Shown here: piece after piece, positions 30,248 through 39,897 of the stretch
Layout of the letters: each line of letters begins with the position of its first letter
Position numbering within the stretch: the stretch's first letter is position 1
Assembly (NCBI GenBank): GCA_937924505.1
Contig: CALDSR010000041.1
Location: forward strand, 62,001-126,000
Reading direction: 5' to 3'
Length of the DNA: 64,000 nucleotides
Source of the DNA: an uncultured Granulosicoccus sp.
Lineage (GTDB): Bacteria; Pseudomonadota; Gammaproteobacteria; Granulosicoccales; Granulosicoccaceae
Program-made: the position numbers and the translations under genes
Notes under the pieces: generated by a model
What the model was told of the DNA's origin: nothing
The model's database searches: none
The model's input: the letters and a program-made list of their open reading frames with translations, nothing else

Positions 30248-31140
30248 CCTTTCACCGCTCCCGCAGCGATGCCGCGAACAAATAGTTTTCCTGACACGAA
30301 ATAAACAAACAGTGGCAAGGCTCCCGTCAACAACGTAGCCGCCATGTTGACATTGTATTCCTTGACGCCCTGGGTTGAGTTGACGATGTTGTTCAGCTGT
30401 ACCGTCATCGGAAAGTTTCGGGTGCCGGCATAAATGACACCGAAAAGGAAGTCATTCCAGATACCCGTGACTTGAAGAATGATCGCAACAACGAAAATCG
30501 GTAACGACATCGGCAGCATGATTTGCCCGAAGATCCGCCAGAAACCAGCCCCGTCAACACGCGCCGCCTTGAACAACTCCATCGGCACGCCCGCGAAGTA
30601 ATTCCTGAACAACAAGGTCAGGATCGGCATTCCGAAAATCGTATGTACAAATATGATTGCCCATAGCGTCGAGAACAAACCCATCTCCCGAAGAATAATG
30701 ACCAGTGGGTAAATCATGACTTGAAACGGAATGAATGCGCCAAACAGCAGAACAGTAAAAAAGAACTCAGAACCTTTGAAACGCCAGAAAGACAGTGCAT
30801 AGCCATTAACCGAAGCAATGGCAATCGAGACCAGCACACTGGGCACGAGTATCTGTACGCTGTTCCAGAAACCGACTTTCAATCCCTCACAATACAGCCC
30901 GGTACAGGCACTGTCCCATGCCTTGGCCCAGGGCGCAAACGTGATCTCCATCGGCGGCGAGAAAATATTGCCAAGACGAATTTCCGGCATGCCTTTCAAG
31001 GATGTCACCACCATCACATACAGCGGCAACAACCAGTACACAGCGGTAACAAAAAGAAAACCGTAGAGGATGATATTGCGCGAGGTCAACAGACGTCGCG
31101 GCTTGACTCCACGTGGACCGGCTTCAAGCATGTTCACCAT
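30244..31140 (-). CDS. Sugar ABC transporter permease, MalG type
   Basis: This 298-residue inner-membrane permease has six predicted helices; the first is at about residues 25-45 (NIILYGFLFVTAVYWLLPLY). The cytoplasmic EAA loop that docks the ATPase is KAARVDGAGFWRIFGQIMLP (about residues 193-212). Its N-terminus overlaps the upstream MalF-type permease gene by 17 bases, and its stop overlaps the ATPase start. Sequence style (SPPMEITFAPWAKAWDSAC) is like Gts-type glucose/mannose permeases of pseudomonads. Confidence 0.94.
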   Translation of the reverse strand: MVNMLEAGPRGVKPRRLLTSRNIILYGFLFVTAVYWLLPLYVMVVTSLKGMPEIRLGNIFSPPMEITFAPWAKAWDSACTGLYCEGLKVGFWNSVQILVPSVLVSIAIASVNGYALSFWRFKGSEFFFTVLLFGAFIPFQVMIYPLVIILREMGLFSTLWAIIFVHTIFGMPILTLLFRNYFAGVPMELFKAARVDGAGFWRIFGQIMLPMSLPIFVVAIILQVTGIWNDFLFGVIYAGTRNFPMTVQLNNIVNSTQGVKEYNVNMAATLLTGALPLFVYFVSGKLFVRGIAAGAVKG

Positions 31141-32065
31141 CCTCCTTCTGGCTGAATTCCAGATAGGCCCACGGAATCAGGATGATCAATACGGTCGATA
31201 ACATGACAGTCGACGCGGCCAGCGCCTGGCCCAGATTGGCGCGTCCGAACATATAGTCGTACACATATTTCGCCGGCATCTCTGAAGAAATACCTGGCCC
31301 GCCATCGGTCAAGGCGACAACCAGATCATAAATCCTGACGATACCCGAGGCGATGATAACCAAGGTTGTAATGAAGACAGGACGCATCATCGGAATAACG
31401 ATAAACAGATACGTACGCCACGTGGGAATCCCGTCAATCCGTGCAGCTTTCCATATATCCTGATCGATGCCGCGCAATCCGGCGAGCATCAGAGCCATAA
31501 CAAAACCGGTCCCTTGCCACAGCCCTGCGATAACAATGGCATAGACAGAGTATTCGCGACTGGCAAGCAGATTGAACTCAAAATTGGTGAATCCGAGATT
31601 GCGAATCACATGCTGGATACCAAAATCTGGATTGAGTATCCACTGCCACACCAGGCCGGTAACAATGAAACTCAGGGCGAAGGGATAAAGAAAAATGGTG
31701 CGAAACGTATTCTCGAAACGAATTTTCTGATCCATTGCAACGGCCAGTAAAAAACCGAAGCTCAGTGAAAACACCAACGCACAAATTCCATAGATCGCTA
31801 TGTTCTCGACCGATTCCATCCAGCGCGAAGAACTGAACAATCTGTCGTATTGCTTCAAGCCAACGAAATTTTCACGCGGCAAGGATTTTGAAGACGTGAA
31901 GGAGTAAACCACTGACCAGACAGAGCAGCCGATAAAGATGAAAAGTGCCGTGGCAATCATCGGCGCCGCGGCAAGCTTCGCTGACATATTCCGCAGCAAA
32001 GGATGTTTGCGGCGTGACAGCAGCTCACTTCCAACACGCTGTGTCGGAGATGCAGGAGTATTCAT
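31124..32065 (-). CDS. Sugar ABC transporter permease, MalF type
   Basis: The second channel subunit has 313 residues and about six membrane helices, the first at residues 31-53 (KLAAAPMIATALFIFIGCSV). The EAA loop is KAARIDGIPTWRTYLFIVIP (about residues 204-223). Unlike E. coli MalF it lacks the large periplasmic insertion, as usual for CUT1 permeases. It begins 68 bp after the binding-protein gene, with a strong hairpin in the gap, and overlaps the MalG-type gene. Confidence 0.94.
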   Translation of the reverse strand: MNTPASPTQRVGSELLSRRKHPLLRNMSAKLAAAPMIATALFIFIGCSVWSVVYSFTSSKSLPRENFVGLKQYDRLFSSSRWMESVENIAIYGICALVFSLSFGFLLAVAMDQKIRFENTFRTIFLYPFALSFIVTGLVWQWILNPDFGIQHVIRNLGFTNFEFNLLASREYSVYAIVIAGLWQGTGFVMALMLAGLRGIDQDIWKAARIDGIPTWRTYLFIVIPMMRPVFITTLVIIASGIVRIYDLVVALTDGGPGISSEMPAKYVYDYMFGRANLGQALAASTVMLSTVLIILIPWAYLEFSQKEDGEHA

Positions 32066-32094
32066 TTGGGAGGAATCAACAGGTATGAGGGTGA

Positions 32095-32122
32095 TGGAGT
32101 GGTGCTTTACCGCACCACTCCA
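32095..32122 (-). promoter_or_regulatory. mRNA hairpin between binding-protein and permease genes
   Basis: A perfect 10-bp stem, GGAGTGGTGC / GCACCACTCC, with a six-base loop (11 bp counting a closing T-A pair) lies between the stop of the solute-binding-protein gene and the start of the permease gene. No T-run follows on the minus strand. Such hairpins typically stabilise the upstream mRNA or attenuate downstream transcription, giving more binding protein than permease. Confidence 0.6.
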
Positions 32123-32133
32123 GACTTCAAACC

Positions 32134-33390
32134 TTATTCAGCGTCTTCGATGATAGATGCCCATGCATCGTGTGCATCAGCCGGAGTCATATCCGGGTTG
32201 TTCCAGAATTCAACGAGCAGATCTTCAAGCTGTCCGATCGTGTCACCGGCCCAGAGCTGATCGCCCGAAGGGACAACATTCGCCGGATCTTCCAGTATCG
32301 CAAGACCTTTCTTCATGCAGGCATTCGCCGCTTCGAGATCAACATCGGCCCGTACCGGCAATGATCCCTTTTTCAGATTGAAGCCTACTTGAACCTCCTT
32401 ACTCATCATCATGGATGCCATACGCATCTGCGCAGCCTCGATTTCAGCATCATCCTGCTTCGGAAAGTAGAACGCATCTCCAGCCGTATCAAGTACGCCC
32501 TTGATACCTAAACCTGGCAAGCAGTCGTATTCGGTGCCTGCGGTCAATCCTGCAACTTGAAACTCACCCTGCGCCCAGTCACCCATGATTTGTGCGCCCG
32601 CTTTTGCGGTAATAACCTGATTGGTGGCATCGTTCCAGTTCTGGATACTGTTCTGCGGATCGTCAAGATCACGTGCATCAGCATAGGCTTGCCAGACCGC
32701 GGCCATGGTGTCGCCACGCAGGGTTTCGCTATCTCTTTCTACCATGGCTTTTGTAAATGTTTCGATACCTCCAATGCCGAGTTGAATGACGCCGAACATA
32801 CCGTTGGTTTGCCACCCTTGATTACCGACAGCAAGTGGCGTAATGCCAGCTTCGCGCAATTTCGGCGCGCTTGCCACAAATTCGTTCCAGTCATTCGGCG
32901 CATCAATACCAGCGGCCTTGTACGCATCAAGACTTGTCCACATCCACTGAAAACTGTGAATGTTGACCGGTACACAGTAAATCTTGCCATCGAGCGTGCA
33001 ACTTTCAAGCAAGCTTGAAGGACGCACCAGATCTGCCCAGCCTTCCTTTTCGGCAAGTTCAGTCAGGTCCAGCATGAGCCCTTCCTCTACAAGCTCTTCA
33101 GCCTGACGTCCGTGATTCAATTGCGTGGCACCCATCGGCTGGCCACCCAGGATTCGACTGATGATAATCGGACGTGCCACACCACCAGAGCCTGCAATTG
33201 CGCCGTCAACCCAATTGTCTCCGCCTGCGTTGAACGCATCAGCAAAAACCTTGACCGCTGCCGCTTCGCCACCGGATGTCCACCAGTGCGTGACTTCAAG
33301 ATCAACCGCCTGCGCTGAAGCAGCCCCAAAGGTCAGCACACTGAAGGCACTGGCAAGCGCTGTGTACCGAATAGATTTATTCATCATCGA
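32134..33390 (-). CDS. Periplasmic sugar-binding protein, GtsA-like (ABC importer)
   Basis: This family-1 extracellular solute-binding protein captures the sugar in the periplasm. I place the start at the second of two adjacent methionines (about 3390 bases into the 33 kb mark, at 33390 or 33387); the open frame extends to 33402. The signal peptide ends near FGAASAQA. Mature features LEVTHWWTSGGEAAAVKVFA, YCVPVNIHSFQWMWTS and AGAQIMGDWAQGEFQVAG closely resemble glucose/mannose-binding proteins of the GtsA type. A GGAG element lies before the start. It heads the operon leading to beta-mannosidase, so mannose or short mannosides are likely ligands. Confidence 0.92.
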   Translation of the reverse strand, partial: SMMNKSIRYTALASAFSVLTFGAASAQAVDLEVTHWWTSGGEAAAVKVFADAFNAGGDNWVDGAIAGSGGVARPIIISRILGGQPMGATQLNHGRQAEELVEEGLMLDLTELAEKEGWADLVRPSSLLESCTLDGKIYCVPVNIHSFQWMWTSLDAYKAAGIDAPNDWNEFVASAPKLREAGITPLAVGNQGWQTNGMFGVIQLGIGGIETFTKAMVERDSETLRGDTMAAVWQAYADARDLDDPQNSIQNWNDATNQVITAKAGAQIMGDWAQGEFQVAGLTAGTEYDCLPGLGIKGVLDTAGDAFYFPKQDDAEIEAAQMRMASMMMSKEVQVGFNLKKGSLPVRADVDLEAANACMKKGLAILEDPANVVPSGDQLWAGDTIGQLEDLLVEFWNNPDMTPADAHDAWASIIEDAE

Positions 33391-33558
33391 ATTCTTCTCC
33401 AAGAATGTACGTTATTATCAAGAAGTACCGAGCATTGCCTCAGCGCCCCCACCGCCTTGATTATGCGGAACCGCCACGACGATGTCACTAATTATTTGGG
33501 GCGTGAATAAAAGTAAATTCGCGCGACTTCATATAATTCGAACAACGCGGAGCAATGT

Positions 33559-35415
33559 TCAGGTGATCAATTCATCAGCGGCATCTGAGGTCAGAAAGGC
33601 ACCGGACTGGCGCGACCAGAGTTGCGCGTAGAGCCCGTCACCGGCGGCCAGTGCTTCATGACTACCCTCCTCGACCAACGCCCCGTCTTGCATGACGATC
33701 AAGCGGTCCATGGCCGCTATCGTGGACAAGCGGTGCGCTATGGCGATCACGGTTTTACCGGTCATCAGCGCACCCAGATTCTCTTGAATGGCCGCTTCCA
33801 CCTCACTGTCGAGTGCCGAGGTCGCTTCGTCGAGAACGAGAATCGGCGCGTCTTTCAAGAACATGCGCGCAATCGCAATACGTTGCCGCTGCCCGCCAGA
33901 GAGCTTGACGCCACGTTCGCCAACTTGCGCGTCGTACGCACGGCGACCCGCCGAATCCTGTAACTGTTCAATGAACTCGTGAGCGTTGGCGCGTCTGGCC
34001 GCAGCGACAACGTCGTCCAACGTCGCACCTCGGCGACCGTACGCTATGTTGTCGAAGACTGACCGATGCAGAAGCGAAGTATCTTGTGTTACGACACCAA
34101 TATGTCGGCGCAAGGTCTCCTGCTGCACATCGCGAACATCCGCGCCATCGACAAGGATGCGACCTTCTTCGACATCGTAGAGCCTGAGCAGGAGATTGGT
34201 CAGTGTTGTCTTGCCAGCACCCGAGCGGCCCACCAGGCCGATCTTCTCCCCGGCTTCGATGGCAAGGTTCAGATTCTCGATCGCACCTTTGGCGCGCCCG
34301 TAGTGAAAACGTACATTTTCAAATTCGATTTTGCCGGTCGGTACCTCCAACGGCACCGCACCAGGTTTGTCAAGTACCTGCTTTTTTTTCGATAGCATGT
34401 TCATGCCGTCATAGATAACACCGATACTTTCAAACAATCCTGACAGTTCCCACATGACCCAATGCGACATGCCTTCCATGCGCAACACTAGTCCTACGGC
34501 CACGGCGATCGAGCCTATGGACACATGCCCACCCGACCAAAGCGCAATACCGGCGGCTCCGACAGAAAACAACAACAGCGCGTTGATCAAGCTCAAGAAA
34601 AAATTGAGACCCGTCACCAGACGAAACTGCGGATAGACGGTTGCGAGAAAACCTCGCATGCTGTCACGGGCATATTCGGCCTCATTCCCGGCGTGGGCAA
34701 AAAGCTTGACGGTCATGATGTTGGTGTAACTGTCAACCACGCGCCCCGTCATCTCGGAGCGTTGATCCGCCTGTCGACGTGACACATCTTTCAGGCGCGG
34801 GAGAAAATAACGCAGCAAGGTAATGTACAGAATCAGCCAGATCAGAAACGGCAACATCATGTACAAACTGAAGGATGAGACAAGTACCATCGCACCGAAA
34901 AAATACACCGACACATAGACCATCACGTCAAGTGCCTTTAGTGAAACATCACGAATGGCAAGCGACGTCTGCATGACTTTGGTCGCTACGCGGCCGGCAA
35001 ATTCATCTTGATAAAACGAATAACTTTGGCCCAACATCCACTGATGGGCTTTCCAGCGAATCGTCATGACGAAATTGCCAAAGATGGTCTGATGCAACAA
35101 CAGGGAATGCAGAAATCCGGCGAGCGGTAACAGCACCAGAATGACCCCTGAAATCATCCACAGTGATCGCCCTTCTTCGGTGAAAAAATTTCGCGGATCA
35201 CGGGCGCCCAACCAATCAACCAGGTTGCCAAGAAAGCCGAAAATACTGATTTCAAGTACCGAAATGATGCCGGACAACAGGGCCATCATGAGGAGGTAAG
35301 GCCAGGAACCGCGCACGTAGAACCACAAGAACGGCATCAGACGTCCAGGTGGTTGCTCATCGGCGGCGTCCGGGAACGGTTCGATCAGCCCTTCAAAGAA
35401 ATCCAGTAGTTTCAC
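33559..35415 (-). CDS. ABC exporter, fused permease and ATPase (MsbA-like)
   Basis: This 618-residue half-transporter has an N-terminal six-helix domain (about residues 30-330) and a C-terminal ATPase. Walker A is GLVGRSGAGKTTLTNLL (about residues 390-406), the signature LSGGQRQRIAIARMFLKD, Walker B ILVLDEATSALDSE and the switch histidine lies in IAIAHRLSTIAAMD. It should act as a homodimer exporting lipids, peptides or drugs; the substrate cannot be told. It follows an AhpD-like gene by 18 bp in the same direction and is separate from the sugar-import operon that starts 156 bp downstream. Confidence 0.93.
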   Translation of the reverse strand: MKLLDFFEGLIEPFPDAADEQPPGRLMPFLWFYVRGSWPYLLMMALLSGIISVLEISIFGFLGNLVDWLGARDPRNFFTEEGRSLWMISGVILVLLPLAGFLHSLLLHQTIFGNFVMTIRWKAHQWMLGQSYSFYQDEFAGRVATKVMQTSLAIRDVSLKALDVMVYVSVYFFGAMVLVSSFSLYMMLPFLIWLILYITLLRYFLPRLKDVSRRQADQRSEMTGRVVDSYTNIMTVKLFAHAGNEAEYARDSMRGFLATVYPQFRLVTGLNFFLSLINALLLFSVGAAGIALWSGGHVSIGSIAVAVGLVLRMEGMSHWVMWELSGLFESIGVIYDGMNMLSKKKQVLDKPGAVPLEVPTGKIEFENVRFHYGRAKGAIENLNLAIEAGEKIGLVGRSGAGKTTLTNLLLRLYDVEEGRILVDGADVRDVQQETLRRHIGVVTQDTSLLHRSVFDNIAYGRRGATLDDVVAAARRANAHEFIEQLQDSAGRRAYDAQVGERGVKLSGGQRQRIAIARMFLKDAPILVLDEATSALDSEVEAAIQENLGALMTGKTVIAIAHRLSTIAAMDRLIVMQDGALVEEGSHEALAAGDGLYAQLWSRQSGAFLTSDAADELIT

Positions 35416-35433
35416 GTTTGCGGCAAGCCAAGG

Positions 35434-35976
35434 CTAACCATCAATTGACGGCGCAGGAGACAACGGTGACAGTGTATCGTTGATGTGATTGGTGATGTTG
35501 GTAAAGAAAATCGTGCTGGCCGCCATGGTCACATCGACCAGATTTTCATCGCTCAAACCGGCACTACGGGCAGCGGCCAATTGCTCGTTCGACAAAGGAC
35601 CTGGTTTGGCAAAAAAAGCCTCAAGCAGATTGATAATGGCATCGATGCGATCATCGCCCACCGCTTTTCCCGCTCGAAGCAGCAGCTGTTTGTCTTTTTC
35701 AAGACCAGCGGCATCCGCTTTCATCGTGTGCACTGACAAACAGAATTCGCAGGCATTACGCTGGCTGACAAATAGCTTGATCGCTTCAATTTCACGACTC
35801 GACAGGGACCCATCACGCACCGCCGCCTCCATACCCAGATAAGCGCGAATGGCGGGTTCGCTGTTGGCGAATTCAAGATAAACACTGGCAAGGCGCCCTT
35901 TCATGCGGACAGCTTCAAGCGACCTTAGCGTCTCAGCGTCCAGGGACGCCTCATTGCGGGTTTCTAGTCGGGACAC
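35434..35976 (-). CDS. Carboxymuconolactone decarboxylase/AhpD-like protein
   Basis: The 180-residue helical protein has the alkylhydroperoxidase active-site pattern: NACEFCLSVH gives Cys76, Cys79 and His83, preceded by the conserved Glu in REIEAIKL near residue 62. Such proteins reduce peroxides with a redox-active cysteine pair. The N-terminal LETRNEASLDAETLRSLEAV is unspecific. It is divergent from plsB with 47 bp between the starts, and 18 bp upstream of an ABC exporter gene with which it is probably co-transcribed. Confidence 0.88.
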   Translation of the reverse strand: MSRLETRNEASLDAETLRSLEAVRMKGRLASVYLEFANSEPAIRAYLGMEAAVRDGSLSSREIEAIKLFVSQRNACEFCLSVHTMKADAAGLEKDKQLLLRAGKAVGDDRIDAIINLLEAFFAKPGPLSNEQLAAARSAGLSDENLVDVTMAASTIFFTNITNHINDTLSPLSPAPSIDG

Positions 35977-36023
35977 GGTATGATGCTCACTATGGTGACA
36001 AGTCCAAATTATGCCTGAAGACC

Positions 36024-38483
36024 GTGTTCACGCTTCTGCATAACGCACTATACCGCGTGCTTCGGCTGTGGGTAAAACCCGACGTGCTGCCGACGACACC
36101 CGCAATTCTGATCAATCCCGACGTACCGCTGATCTATGTACTCGAAGTCGGTGGTGCCGCGGACTACAGCGCGTTGCGTATCATCTGTGAGCAGCAGAAT
36201 CTTCCACCACCAAACGAAGATTTTGTCTTTGGCGATGCGCGGGAGAACACCCGTCTAGTGGTTCTGCAACAACGCCTCGGATTGGTGTTTCGTCGCCATC
36301 GCCTGGTCTCTTCGGAACGACTCGCGCGTCTCGTCGACGCAGGGCTTGCCACTGATCAGGAATTGCAGATTGTGCCTGTCGCCGTCTACTGGGGACGTGC
36401 ACCTGAAAAAGAATCCTCCTTCTGGCGTTTGTGGTTTACCGAGAACTGGCAACTTGCCGGGCGTACGCGGAAATTGTTCACAACGATCATCCACGGACGA
36501 CGAACTCTTTTGAGTTTCAGCGAACCACTGTCGTTCATCACATTGAAGTCTTCGGGTGAAACATCAAGCGTCCTGCAGCGAAAGCTGGGGCGTATCCTGC
36601 GCGTGCATTTCCGCCAACGACGTATCGCAAGCCTCGGCCCGGACCAATCACACCGGCGCATGCTGGTTGGTCATGTCGTCAACGACCCGGCTGTACGCAA
36701 GAGCATAGAGACGCTAGCCAAAACCGAGGGCAAATCAATTGAACGCTATCAGGCACAGGCCAGATATTATGCCAATGAAGTCGCCGCCGATGTGTCATAC
36801 CCCACGATACGCATCCTTGATCACCTGTTGACTCGCTTGTGGAACGAACTGTACGACGGTGTTGAACTGACCGGCATCGAGCGCCTGAAGCGCGTTGCCG
36901 ACGGGCGCGAGATTGTCTATGTGCCCTGTCATCGCAGTCACATAGATTATCTGTTGCTGTCTTTTATATTGTTCAAACAGGGATTTTCATTACCGCATAT
37001 CGCAGCTGGAATAAACCTTAATCTACCCGTTGTGGGCGGTCTGTTGCGGCGTGGCGGCGCCTTCTTCCTGCGTCGAAGTTTTGCGGGGAAGCCCTTGTAC
37101 GCCAGCGTCTTTAATGCCTATCTGAAAGAGATTCTGCAACGCGGTCACGCGCTGGAGTACTTTATCGAAGGTGGCCGCAGCCGTAGCGGCCGTCTTTTGC
37201 CGCCCAAGGGTGGCATGCTAGCCATGACGGTTCATGCCTATTTGCGTGAACCAAGAACGCCGGTCGTGTTCGTACCCGTGTACTTTGGCTACGAACGTTT
37301 GCTTGAAGGCCGTGCTTTTACCAGTGAACTCGCTGGTGGCAAAAAAAAGAAGGAATCCATCTTTGGCCTGATCAAGTCGCTGCGCACCTTGCGCGAAAAC
37401 TACGGCCGTGTGTATGTCAATGTCGGCGAAGTCATCGATCTCAACAAGCTTCTGAACAAGCACAACCAACAATGGCGTGAAAAGCCCGTTGACGAACAGC
37501 GCCCGACCTGGTTAAAGCCCGTGATTGACGATCTAGGTGACACGATCATGCGCAATATCAATGAAGCCGCCTGCGTGACGCCAATCAGTCTCTTGTCCAC
37601 CGCCATGCTAGCGACGCCGCGCGGCAAAATTTCACGCCATGAATTGATCCAACAAATTGAACTCTTTTACGATCTTCTAAAAGACGCTCACGCAAATTCT
37701 CCTGTTGTGATACCGCCGATTATTGCAAGTGATGTCATCGAACATGGCGTGCAATTGAAATTCATTGCGATGGAAACCGATAACGTAGGTTCGCTCATCG
37801 TCATTCGCCTGGGACAAGCCGCACCGCTGACCTACTTTCGAAACAACATCCTGCACTTGCTGACCCTGCCCTCATTGATAGCCTCGGCGTTTACGCATCA
37901 GCCCACTCGCAGCGATGATGTCGTATTCAAGCTGGTATCAATTACCCATGCTTTTTTGCAAAACGAACTATTCTCGGAACCTGAGCTGACACGCGCACAG
38001 TTCGACCAATGCCTTGAAGCACTGACCAAGGCTGGCATGCTCAGACGCGAGGGGGATAATTGGCGTCGAGCACCAGCGGGGAGTATGGGGGCGGTGACAT
38101 TGATGCGTCTTGCGCAAGTGGTCACGCCCGGGCTTGAAAGAGACTATTTGCTCCTATCATTACTGTCGCGTGCCGCCGAAGGTGGCATCAGCTTTGAGGA
38201 ATTGAGCACCCGCTGCCAGATGAGCGCTCAACGTTTGGCCAGTATTACCGGACGTGACGCTGCTGATCTATATGACAAACATCTGCTGGGCAATTTCATC
38301 AATTCACTTGAAGCTGCAGGCTTTTTACATCGCGATGGTGACCAACTCTCAGCGACCGCCCGGATGCAGACCATGGAGAGCGATATTAGACTTCTGGTCG
38401 GTGAACGTATCCGGCACGCAATCCTCAATACATCGCTCGCCGTCACCGAAACACGGTCCCAAAGGTTAGATCCCGATACTTGA
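36024..38483 (+). CDS. plsB: Glycerol-3-phosphate acyltransferase PlsB
   Basis: PlsB transfers a fatty acyl group to position 1 of glycerol-3-phosphate at the inner membrane, the first step of phospholipid synthesis. The 819-residue product has the full family length and starts at GTG. The catalytic HX4D motif is HRSHID (His303, Asp308). Other acyltransferase blocks are GGAFFLRRSFAGKPLY, FIEGGRSRSGRLLPPKGGML and VVFVPVYFGYERLLEG. It is divergent from the AhpD-like gene and followed by an outer-membrane protein gene. Confidence 0.96.
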   Translation: MFTLLHNALYRVLRLWVKPDVLPTTPAILINPDVPLIYVLEVGGAADYSALRIICEQQNLPPPNEDFVFGDARENTRLVVLQQRLGLVFRRHRLVSSERLARLVDAGLATDQELQIVPVAVYWGRAPEKESSFWRLWFTENWQLAGRTRKLFTTIIHGRRTLLSFSEPLSFITLKSSGETSSVLQRKLGRILRVHFRQRRIASLGPDQSHRRMLVGHVVNDPAVRKSIETLAKTEGKSIERYQAQARYYANEVAADVSYPTIRILDHLLTRLWNELYDGVELTGIERLKRVADGREIVYVPCHRSHIDYLLLSFILFKQGFSLPHIAAGINLNLPVVGGLLRRGGAFFLRRSFAGKPLYASVFNAYLKEILQRGHALEYFIEGGRSRSGRLLPPKGGMLAMTVHAYLREPRTPVVFVPVYFGYERLLEGRAFTSELAGGKKKKESIFGLIKSLRTLRENYGRVYVNVGEVIDLNKLLNKHNQQWREKPVDEQRPTWLKPVIDDLGDTIMRNINEAACVTPISLLSTAMLATPRGKISRHELIQQIELFYDLLKDAHANSPVVIPPIIASDVIEHGVQLKFIAMETDNVGSLIVIRLGQAAPLTYFRNNILHLLTLPSLIASAFTHQPTRSDDVVFKLVSITHAFLQNELFSEPELTRAQFDQCLEALTKAGMLRREGDNWRRAPAGSMGAVTLMRLAQVVTPGLERDYLLLSLLSRAAEGGISFEELSTRCQMSAQRLASITGRDAADLYDKHLLGNFINSLEAAGFLHRDGDQLSATARMQTMESDIRLLVGERIRHAILNTSLAVTETRSQRLDPDT

Positions 38484-38566
38484 CCGTCGCACGCGCGTGG
38501 CGGCGGTATGATATGTGCACTATTCAGCAGACTACCAACCTGCTGTTATCCGGACCTGAGGTTTCA

Positions 38567-39892
38567 ATGTCCCTATTCAAGCACACAGCCACCGCTGCGA
38601 TTGCCCTTCTGGCGGCTATCTTCGGAACCCAGTCATACGCCGCAGACGCCCGATCTATCGCCCTTGGTGGCTCTGCTATCGCAAACGGCCTGGGTGTCCA
38701 TGGGGCCATGGAAAACCCCGCGGCACTTGCCCGTCTGAAACGCGATGGGCACAAATACCATTTCCGCTTTGGCATAACCGGCGAAGCCCGTGATGAAGCC
38801 GGTGCGGTCGACATCTTTACCGAAGATGACAACAATAACGTGTTGAGCGATATCGAACGAGAAATCGATATTCTCAGCAATAGCCCGATCACCTGCAACC
38901 CACTTGATCTCGATCCGACTCAAGTTTGCCTGACGGGTACTCAGCCCGTGGCTGATCTGTCTGCTCGATTGCTCGATATCATTGATCGGTTTGACAACAA
39001 CTCCGGCAGTGCCACCGTAGCGATCAATATAGGCGCTGCATTGACAGGTACATCTATCCCGGTCGCCGTTAATTTTCGTGCTGCGGGAACCGGCTTTGTC
39101 ACCCCGGAGATATCGGATTCAGATAGAGCTTATATCAGTGAGTTCGAGAGTCTTTTGAATGATGATCAGTTGCTGCTCAGCGAAGCAATCGGCAGTAGCT
39201 TTCTGCAAACAAATGCATTTGGTTTGCCGCTGAATGTCACTCAGCCTGAAGACATTCTGACGTCGACCGGTGAGTTGCATGTGCTGACGCGAAACGAGTT
39301 CAGCGTCAATCTCGCAAGAAGTTTCGCCATCGCAGGATTTACTATCGATGCCGGCATCACCCCAAAATTCTCATCCATCACTACCAACAATCTGGTTGTG
39401 ACCGCCAGCGAGGAATTTTTAAGTACTGGATCTACTGCGGCAGATCGATATGATGACAGCGAGCTGGATGATACTTCGTTCACTTTTGATGTCGGTGGTT
39501 CGACACAACTTGTAAATCTGCCAATTCGCGTAGCGGCAGTGTTGCGCAATGTCATCCCTGAGTCGATCACCGATGACAGTGGCTTTGAATTTGAAACAGA
39601 GCCACAGCTCATTGTCGGTGCCCATATGCAAAAAGGTATCGCAAGCTTGACCGCCGACCTGGCGTTAAACGAAGCAAAGGTCGATAATCTTGAAACGCAA
39701 CGACTCGCCATTGGCGTTGAGTTCGGCTCTCCCTTTCTCGCGCTGCGTGCCGGAATCAATCACGACGCAGCACGTGACTACGAGGCCACGTCATTCAGCC
39801 TTGGTGCGGGCCTCGGGCCCGTGCAGTTCGGTGCCAGTTTGACCAGCATCGAGTCTATCGAAGCGGGCCTTCAGCTTTCCTACAGTTTCTGA
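38567..39892 (+). CDS. TraF_2-like outer membrane beta-barrel protein
   Basis: The product from the ATG at 38567 has 441 residues with a signal peptide ending near SYAADA. The segment ARSIALGGSAIANGLGVHGAMENPAALA is the hallmark of a broad group of outer-membrane proteins often labelled 'conjugal transfer TraF' (TraF_2) and related to FadL-like barrels. The rest alternates polar and apolar residues in beta strands and ends with an aromatic residue (LQLSYSF), as expected for an outer-membrane barrel. There are no conjugation genes nearby, so the name should not be taken as function. It follows plsB by 83 bp and is convergent with the next gene. Confidence 0.78.
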   Translation: MSLFKHTATAAIALLAAIFGTQSYAADARSIALGGSAIANGLGVHGAMENPAALARLKRDGHKYHFRFGITGEARDEAGAVDIFTEDDNNNVLSDIEREIDILSNSPITCNPLDLDPTQVCLTGTQPVADLSARLLDIIDRFDNNSGSATVAINIGAALTGTSIPVAVNFRAAGTGFVTPEISDSDRAYISEFESLLNDDQLLLSEAIGSSFLQTNAFGLPLNVTQPEDILTSTGELHVLTRNEFSVNLARSFAIAGFTIDAGITPKFSSITTNNLVVTASEEFLSTGSTAADRYDDSELDDTSFTFDVGGSTQLVNLPIRVAAVLRNVIPESITDDSGFEFETEPQLIVGAHMQKGIASLTADLALNEAKVDNLETQRLAIGVEFGSPFLALRAGINHDAARDYEATSFSLGAGLGPVQFGASLTSIESIEAGLQLSYSF

Positions 39893-39897
39893 GTTGG

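Noticed and set aside
38567..39892. Conjugation gene (TraF)
   Set aside because: The TraF_2 label covers many outer-membrane barrels; there are no other transfer genes, relaxase or oriT nearby.
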